Of a DNA stretch of 64,000 bases, positions 57,098-64,000 are shown in pieces. Position 1 is the stretch's first letter; the number at the start of each line of letters is the position of its first letter. Position numbers and translations under genes: made by a program. The notes beneath the pieces are model-generated. The model ran no database searches. It was not told the origin of the DNA and saw nothing but the letters and a program-made list of their open reading frames with translations. The stretch comes from Laetiporus sulphureus 93-53 (Eukaryota > Basidiomycota > Agaricomycetes > Polyporales > Laetiporaceae), in contig NW_024468511.1 of assembly GCF_001632365.1 (NCBI RefSeq), forward strand, positions 1,019,884 to 1,083,883, given 5' to 3'.

Positions 57098-59581
57098 GCG
57101 AATTGTTCGTGGCGGCGATGAGTAGTGGTCGTGGTGGTGAAGACAAGTGTAGTGGGCAGGCACGGAGGAAAGAAAGGCGCTGCCTGGAAAGGGAGGGAAT
57201 GACACGCGCGAGGGCCGCGGGCAGTTGAATGCTTCGACACGAGGCTCATCCTGCCTCGAGGCAACCCTGCCCCTGGGCCGAGCACGCCGCCGGTGGGGTC
57301 GTCGTCGTCGTCGCCGCAGTCGTGGCGCGCGCAAAACAACGCTGCACACGCGTGTTCTGCCCCAAATCAGGCAACCGCACTTCCTCTTTCGGAGACCCCA
57401 GCTACATGCACCTCGACGATCGAGCACCGTGTCATGCATCCATGGACAGACAGCCCGCGCCAGGTTTACCACATATATGCCAGATACATTTGTATTACTT
57501 GATCTCCGTGAATTTGAAGAACGAAGGAGAGTGTGAAGATGGCTAATGCTAATACATACGTGCAGTTCACCTCTTCTCCGACTCATTTTGTCAGGTCCCG
57601 CAGCAGTCCCCGCGTTGTGGCTGGCATCCAACACACTGGCATGCTCACACCACCGCCTCCCGTTCGTCCGAGGATAACAGCAGATGGAGGGACAATGCAC
57701 AGCTAGGACGACTTGATTTATATGAGCTTGATCAGGCGTCCGCGAATGTCCGGAGTGTGCATGTGAAGCTGTCGTCGCTCCCTCGGAAAAGGGGATTCAA
57801 TAAGTCTGCGACCTAGGGGAGACAACATGTGAAGAGGAAGCGGCGCTACCCACGTCAATATCGAGTTCGATCAGCTTTTCCAGGTGTTGTACGCCTCTCA
57901 TGCCGAGAGAATGCTCTATGTTTAGCTCCTTCCTTCAGAATCCTCGGTCCACCTCGCACTGTACATGGACGTTGACATTGCCGGCATTCCTCAGACGTCG
58001 CAGAAGTCCGGACGTCCCGTGAAAGCCATCCGAGCCCCGATTAAAACGCAAAGCAAGGACGACTACATGGCAATCTGATGCACGATCGTGTCGACTTTTT
58101 AGCGCGTACCTAGTCATCATGGGTGATCTGAACTTAAGCTGGACGAGGCCGGCGTGCTGAAAAGTATCGCCATGACTCTGACGTATCCCGAATGAGGTGC
58201 GTAGACAGAGGCGCATAGGAGAGACGTGTTGCTGAAGGCATATGCATCAGTGTGTCAAATAATAATGTGCTATGATATAACTATACGGTGCGATATAGCA
58301 TAATATAGCCATTGGTAGCAGCAAATGCACAACTCGGACTTGCAGATGGCGATAACGGACATGGCCGAGCAGCATAACCGTGAGGCTTGCAGATGCACGC
58401 ATTTTGATCGGACACCAGCTTTGATAAGAGCGTCGCGTCGCCATAAATGCTGAAGCAGGTTAGAAGCAGGTAGAGCATGCACCTAGATTGCGAGCAGTGT
58501 CATCTCGGTCACGATGTTCGAATGATCGCAACGCCGCCGGGGGGTGCATCCGCAAAAGTCCGGTCCTTCACCTCCACGACGTCCCGCTCGGAAGGTTCCG
58601 CGACGCTGCTTGCGAGCGAGAAACAGCAACGTAGGACGGAATGCGACGTGCGTCACTCCATGCAATGCCATGGTAAGTGCCGGGACTCGGACGCGTCAGA
58701 ATGCGTGTAGATCGGCGCAGAGAAGGTCGCGTTGTTCGGGTTGTGATGGAGGGAAAGCGTCGAAGAGAAGGGCAGACATCGAGCTAAGATTGGTGATTTC
58801 CATCACCGCGACATTGCATGGTAGTGAAGTGGCCCCCGGCGAGCAATTAATCAACGAATTTATCGCCGCATTTTCACGGCGATTCATTGGAAGAGCGATT
58901 TGACGCCGCTGAGTTTGAGCGCGAGCGCCCACAGGTAGCACGTGGAAAACAAGTATGGGTAGGCTCGAGCATTGCCTTATATGCCAGCCACCCAGGCAGG
59001 TCTGGTGAAATTTTGTTTCATTATACTCTTCACAGAGTCCACGCTCCGCCGCGAACCCTCCGCTCCCTTCTCAGCTCGTACCGCCGGAGATTGACGGCCT
59101 AGAGCCAGTGACAGAGCCAGTGACAGTGCTAAGTGACACCGCCACCTGTTCGCCGAGACGCTCATCACCGAACAGGAAAAGTCCCACCATAAAATTGCGG
59201 GACAGGCCAGACGAGGCTGGCCACATTCTTCCCCAGCGCCATCTTGTGCTCGCTTCAGAGCAGATTGCCCCTGGTCAGCCCTGCCAGCCGCGTAACTATT
59301 CGGCGGCTGCAGTGGTCTGCGTTTAGTAACGTACAACGTCGGAGCGCCGCTCCATCGTCTGAAGGCATTCCATCGCCTCTCTTCGAGCTGCATGCTCTCA
59401 GATAGGCGTTGCCAGAACCAAAAGTGAACAACAATCCTTGCGTTCGCATCCATAGAGGTCGTTGTTCACGCTTCCTTGCCGCTCTGTGGCCATACCCTCC
59501 GGTAAGTACGCATATATTCGGTGCCATCCGCGCATACAACGCATGAGGCTGAGGAAAACTTTCCCTAGCAACGATACCATC
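57098..59581. other. 2.5 kb without a supported gene
   Basis: No conserved coding stretch. A weak minus-strand frame near 57,850-58,216 contains an LRR-like phrase (GMRGVQHLEKLIELDIDV) that could be a remnant of an F-box/LRR type gene, but stops interrupt it. The last part (about 59,500-59,570) looks like a 5' UTR intron of the next gene (GTAAGTACG ... CCCTAG). Confidence 0.4.
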
Positions 59582-60817
59582 ATGAGTGCTCCGATACCAT
59601 TCCTCCACCGCTCCTCCTCTCGCACCCTCGTCGACAGGCCACCAGCCCGAATCAAGGCCGAGGCGGTATACCAATCCCGAGATACCAGCCCTCATACCCC
59701 GCAGGCGTCACTGCCCATCGCCATACCCCGACGCAAAACAGTCTGTCCGCCTCCAAGCTCGCCTCTCCGCTTGCAGCCATCGCCAGAGCTGGTATTCAAT
59801 TTCGACTTCTCTGTCTCGCCATGCTCGTTCCAGGGTCATGGTCAGATGATCACCCGCATGGACGAGTGGGCGCAAAATGCACCATTCTTGCACCAGCGCG
59901 GACGGACTAATATCCTGCTCGCGCATCAGTGCCACCAGCAACAGAAGGCTGTGCTCGAAGGGGTCAGACGATTCGAACGGACACCCGGAGAGATGACGTT
60001 CTTGCATACAGACGCGCAAAATGTTGATCTCATCGAGGACAATGAAAAAACCACCATTGTCGAATGCGTTGATGTGAAACCTGCTCCGTCTTCCGGGGCA
60101 TCGTCGATTCGGTCGTCCGTCGGTTTCGCGATGCCTCCGTCAGACACTCCTGCCACGGGGTCGTCCCATCGTACTCATCGTTCCACATATTCCTCCCCGG
60201 CGCTCCTCACTGCCGCTTTTCAGCAGTCTCTCGCCTCATCAGTGCAAACGCCCTCGCCTCCTGCCTCGCCGCCCCGCGAGCTGTCCCCGATAGTCTTCCA
60301 TACTCCCTCCCCGGTGTCGCCTCCCTCCTCCCGCGGCCACCGCCGCGTGCTCTCCGCCATCTTCCCGCGGAATGATGCGAATCCGCAGCTTCTACGCACC
60401 GCCGCCGCTCCTGTCGTCTCGTTCAAGGTCGCCCAAGCCGAGCGAAGCGCATCTGGCTCAGGCACTGGTACATGCGCCGCAGCATTCCCTCGTGGCCGCT
60501 CGCCATATCCTGGCATCGCACCCCGCCCTCGGCGGCGATCGAGCGCAGGGTCGTGCAGGGCTCCGACTGTCGTTGGTACTGGGCGCGGGCTCGCCGGACA
60601 TGGACGCGCCCCTGGCTCTCGGTCGTCGTTGATCCTCAGCACGGAGGAGATCGAACGCTCCCTCGACTATCATGATGTTCAGGTCGTGGAGCGTGAAAAT
60701 ATTAAGCCCGTCCCTGTCGATATCCCGAAGGAGGGCGATCCTGAAAGGTGCCGCGAGCGAGGCCGAGCCAGGGGAAGAGGCATAATGGGCCTCCGTGGGG
60801 TCCCTGTGCGTTGGTGA
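59582..60817 (+). CDS. Ser/Pro-rich hypothetical protein
   Basis: An uninterrupted frame of 411 codons from ATG 59,582 (MSAPIPFLHRSSSRTLVDRP). The frame is open 120 bases further upstream, but a good 5' UTR intron (donor GTAAGTACG near 59,503, acceptor CCCTAG near 59,569) argues for the later start. A Ser/Pro-rich N-terminus is followed by a short ordered-looking segment (ELVFNFDFSVSPCSFQGHGQ, DEWAQNAPFLHQRGRTNILL, HQQQKAVLEGVRRFERTPGE, FLHTDAQNVDLIEDNEKTTI). Then a long disordered Ser/Pro/Arg-rich region and a C-terminus with SSLILSTEEIERSLDYHDVQ. No domain recognised. The last 20 residues are Arg/Gly-rich and may be past a missed splice. Confidence 0.6.
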   Translation: MSAPIPFLHRSSSRTLVDRPPARIKAEAVYQSRDTSPHTPQASLPIAIPRRKTVCPPPSSPLRLQPSPELVFNFDFSVSPCSFQGHGQMITRMDEWAQNAPFLHQRGRTNILLAHQCHQQQKAVLEGVRRFERTPGEMTFLHTDAQNVDLIEDNEKTTIVECVDVKPAPSSGASSIRSSVGFAMPPSDTPATGSSHRTHRSTYSSPALLTAAFQQSLASSVQTPSPPASPPRELSPIVFHTPSPVSPPSSRGHRRVLSAIFPRNDANPQLLRTAAAPVVSFKVAQAERSASGSGTGTCAAAFPRGRSPYPGIAPRPRRRSSAGSCRAPTVVGTGRGLAGHGRAPGSRSSLILSTEEIERSLDYHDVQVVERENIKPVPVDIPKEGDPERCRERGRARGRGIMGLRGVPVRW

Positions 60818-63800
60818 GGGGGTGGAGGCCGCCCATCATGAGAGGTATACGGTCCATCCGTGTCTCTATGCAGGTAGGCGGTGATCTGAATCTGGTTCTC
60901 TATATTTCAAAAGACAAGCCGCTGTAGCAAGGATCATACCCCGGTTGTCCCGATGTCCGCGCTGCTGACCCAAGGACGCTATTTCCGAGGACATTTCCGA
61001 TTTTGCGCATCGCCGCGTGTGTCTGGCTGCCCTATCCTCCATCTCAGGTATTCATTCATCCAAAGCCGCATACTACATCGACAAGCCAGCATCCGTGATT
61101 CATTCATCCGTTCGTTCGTTTACCTCCACCGTATCGCATCTCTTCTCCATACCTCAGCTCAAGCATGGACCACGTACGCACGCATACACCCCATAACATT
61201 ATCATTGCACGTAGATAGATAGACACATTTCATGCATCCATCATCGTCGTACTCAATCGCATCTGCATTCCCACTCCCGGACTCGCGTATTTGCAATCTC
61301 GGTTTTTTTCTCTGCATGCATCACATCACATCAGCATCTCCATCGCCATCAGGTTCTGTTTTCTTCTTCTATTCATTAGACTCTTCTCTTCCTATTCCAG
61401 TTCCTTTGTGTTCTGTGCCCGCCGTTCTGGTCATTGTGCGACGATTCTTGTACGTCCTTCTTCCTATCGGCGTATCATCTCAGTTGCGCCGAGTTGCTTG
61501 TTCCGTAACATACATGGTCATTGGTCTTTGCAGACCGCGTTTAGTCTCTTACATCTTCATCAGACGTATTTCGTCTTCTCTTCTCCTCTTCTGAGATCCT
61601 TGGGTCTGCATGCATGTCTTCATCGGCATCGCATCCACGCATCTTCCATCAGTTTATGTGTTTCGTCCTACCGTGCGTCCCACGTACGGAGTCATCCCAC
61701 CCCTCTCCCGTCTCAAAGTAGAAAATACGATAACATCGGCTACCTCGTACGATAGTGTCCCGCATTATTCGTGCTTGCCCTCTTAGTAGTTAGAAAATAC
61801 TTAGAAAATGTACTACAACAAGGTTCCCCTGAAACACATACTATATCGCTACCTCCATAGTAGTACTCCACAGTATCACAGCCATATCATAGAACATCTC
61901 GTCTCGTATCGACCATCGATCGCTGCATCCGATGCCCTCCATCTGAAACTGCAAGTGGCGATCGTGCAGTGCCGCACGATTATCGCAACGGCTCGCATTT
62001 AATTAGTGTGATCTCAAAATCCCTGCGATGGCGGTGGCTGACGGTGGCCGGAGTCTCATGGAAGAGCCTTGGCCAGCAAGGAGACGCACTAACACTAACC
62101 TTGCAGCGCTCCGCAGTACCTGGATGAGCACCGACCTGCATCGGATCATATCAGAGATATCGCGGCGAAGCAGATGTGGTTGCGGTTTCAAAGATCGGCC
62201 GCCGCCGTGGACGGCAATCCAGCAAAATCATTTGGGCGCTCAAGATTTGATGGCACTGCCGCGCTCCAGGCTGGTCCGTGCGTCCGGCTTAATGAAAAGA
62301 TCGCGATGGTCGTCTGAGGGACCTGGTGACTGACAGTCACGACAGTATCTGGCATCACTGAGGAGCACAGGCGGAAGACTAATGGGCGGATAGTTAGTAA
62401 CTCTATCTCTCACTGCAAATGAAACGGGTCGTTGCCGCCATCTTTCGAGTCCAGGAGTTCATCAGACACCGAGTGTGTCTGCCGGTGTTCTTGCTTCGAG
62501 CAACTCGACGACAGTCCGCTTGGATTCGGAGCATTCGGAGGCAGTGCGTACGCAGTCGAAGATAATCTTTCGACGGTCGCCGTCTGAATGAGCGGTTTCC
62601 TCCAACGGGCCGCACACGTTTGGAACTTGATCAGCTGAAACGAGCGGCTTAAGTGGCCGGACATTGGAAACGAGGGGGCCATGCTTCGCAACGTGCTGGC
62701 ACATGTTGGTATCCGGCGGATATAAGCTGCTAGTTAAACAACATGTCGTGTGCTTATGTGCGCGCGAATTTCACATAGTATCAGTTCTGTCTTTGTCGCT
62801 CGAGCACGGTAGCAGAACATTTTTGAGACCGCACGGAACTTTGAATCCGTCTCATGTCCCCAACCATGCGACTGAGGGGCAGCCGCATAACCCTCGAGAA
62901 TGCGATTATGGACTTTAGGTATTTGGAGCAGAAGCTGTACAGTATCGTGCGTAGTTGCAAAGTTCAAACAAAGCCGCACCTTTTCCTTCTACGATTTGTA
63001 AGCATTCTGGGATAACGGACAGCGAAACGCGAGCCCACGGCACGCTCGGCAGGAGCGCTATACGTTAAATGCCCTATCACTTAAAGTTGGTAAAGTTAGG
63101 CGCGCAAGCATACAGGTTGATTATGACAATGACAACAGACTAGCGACTGAAATTCGCACTCGACATAACCCGCTTGAAGCTGTAGCCGCTTGCGACAACG
63201 TAGAGTTGTAACACAATTGGTGATGGCTGCCAAGAAGCATGGTGGCACAGAAGAAAAGCTAGTTCGCAATCAGGAATCCGCGAATCGTCGGGCTAAGCTG
63301 TCAGGAAGTTAACTTTGACCCATGATTGTTTACGTCAATGATGGCGGTGAATCGAGAAGGCAGAGGCACGCCACGACATCGCTGCCTCAAGGGTGGTGTA
63401 GGTTGAGGATAGCCTCAGCCTAGAGGAAGCGGCCATCGCGATTGATGGGCGTAGCAGCTCCCAGTCTCTCGGACGGATCCTGAGTGAAGGGAAGCCGGAA
63501 CCCACGGTGGAATAAGGACGCGCCCCGCTCGGCATGCTATTGCCACTTCATCATAATCATGTGCTCGCGAATAGATGCTGGGGAGTAGCTTCGCTATCAA
63601 ACCCAATGCCGCGGGAAGATGAGAGGGTTGGAGTCACCTTATTCGGAAGTTGCAAAGCCGTGAAACTGAGTCTGTTTTAGCCAAATGGAGGTGAGAAATC
63701 GAGTGAACGGCCTCTGCTAACCAATCCGGTCTCCGATACAATGCATCATGTTCTTTCATCCAAGACTAAAAGCTGCGCTTCCTTTGTCACAACGTGATTT

Positions 63801-64000
63801 TTCGACGCGTGGTTGAGCCTAAATTCGGCGTTGTTCTAATAATGTTAAGACGAGAATCCGGCGATGTATGATTACAAGATCCTCCGAGGCATTCGGCAGC
63901 CTCCCCAAGTCAGTGAACGCCACACAATTGGAGGCATGTCTCAGAAGCTCGACTTTAAACTTGCGGGACGCTAGAATATGAAGAGTTAAGTATGTCCTTA
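60818..64000. other. 3.2 kb without a supported gene (right edge)
   Basis: Bases 61,000-61,800 are pyrimidine-rich and give long Ser/His/Tyr-rich frames by composition alone. A minus-strand frame at 62,704-62,462 (RRKIIFDCVRTASECSESKR) is protein-like but short and unrecognised. Beyond 63 kb I see nothing coding. Confidence 0.4.

Noticed and set aside
56396..57700. 434-codon minus-strand ORF
   Set aside because: It is a GC-rich shadow frame of the membrane-protein exons; the other frame gives the hydrophobic segments and proper splice sites.
57935..58216. F-box/LRR gene
   Set aside because: Only one LRR-like phrase is visible on the minus strand and stops interrupt it; too weak for a gene call.
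61232..61755. Two overlapping Ser/Tyr/Cys-rich ORFs of 120-154 codons
   Set aside because: They arise from a pyrimidine-rich stretch open in several frames, with no protein-like pattern; probably non-coding.
1..64000. CRISPR arrays, bacterial operons or ribosome binding sites
   Set aside because: No regularly spaced short repeats; intron-rich genes, nuclear tRNA with intron and eukaryotic families rule out a prokaryotic source.

Overview
The window is nuclear DNA of a filamentous basidiomycete, most likely an agaricomycete. Nearly every conserved gene is cut by many 45-65 nt GT-AG introns. It carries a basidiomycete-type pheromone MAPKK, RAD50, ARL8, RPN13, PET127 and a queuosine-salvage gene, and a chromodomain Ty3/gypsy element sits beside a LINE-type ORF1.

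Bases 1-22,200 are a graveyard of mobile and repeated genes. From outside in: a RecQ-type helicase pseudogene on the minus strand appears split into a C-terminal half (430-1314) and an N-terminal half (about 12,500-13,210). Between them lies a short minus-strand LINE-like unit (1438-11,753, 11-bp target duplication) that carries only a gag-like ORF1. Inside that unit is a complete chromovirus (2356-11,001; 659-bp LTRs, 5-bp duplication GACTG). The chromovirus has an unrecognised ORF upstream of gag and a five-motif dUTPase domain after the chromodomain. All twelve in-frame stops I count in gag, pol and dUTPase (within a frame, apart from frame-change points) are TGA. To the right, 14,413-19,056 holds a decayed minus-strand gene with the C-terminal signature of a tyrosine recombinase resembling the DUF3435/FluG ('captain-like') family, followed by C2H2-type fingers. 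This stretch is bracketed by two same-orientation copies of a repeat that includes a tRNA: an intact intron-containing tRNA-Thr(CGU) at 22,064-22,158 and a decayed copy at 14,200-14,270.

From 22.2 kb on the sequence is gene-dense and conserved: a PLK4/SAK-like kinase lacking catalytic aspartates (+), a DUF2235 hydrolase (+), a small unknown gene (-), a queuosine salvage protein (-), a STE7-type MAPKK (+), a membrane-anchored coiled-coil protein (-), a UBA microprotein whose stop overlaps the start of a universal stress protein gene (+), PET127 (-), ARL8 (+), RPN13 (-), an inverted, internally deleted pseudogene copy of the coiled-coil gene (+), a SCOC-like short coiled-coil gene (-), RAD50 (+), a multi-pass membrane protein (-) and a Ser/Pro-rich hypothetical gene (+). 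The last 3 kb shows no gene I can support.

The conserved genes are unrelated housekeeping and signalling functions, with no cluster of one pathway. The best candidates for something undescribed are the tRNA-bracketed tyrosine-recombinase locus with its neighbouring RecQ helicase, the chromovirus with an extra 5' ORF and a dUTPase, the ORF1-only LINE, the pseudokinase, and the overlapping UBA/USP gene pair. All functional calls come from reading the sequence by eye; no database search was run.
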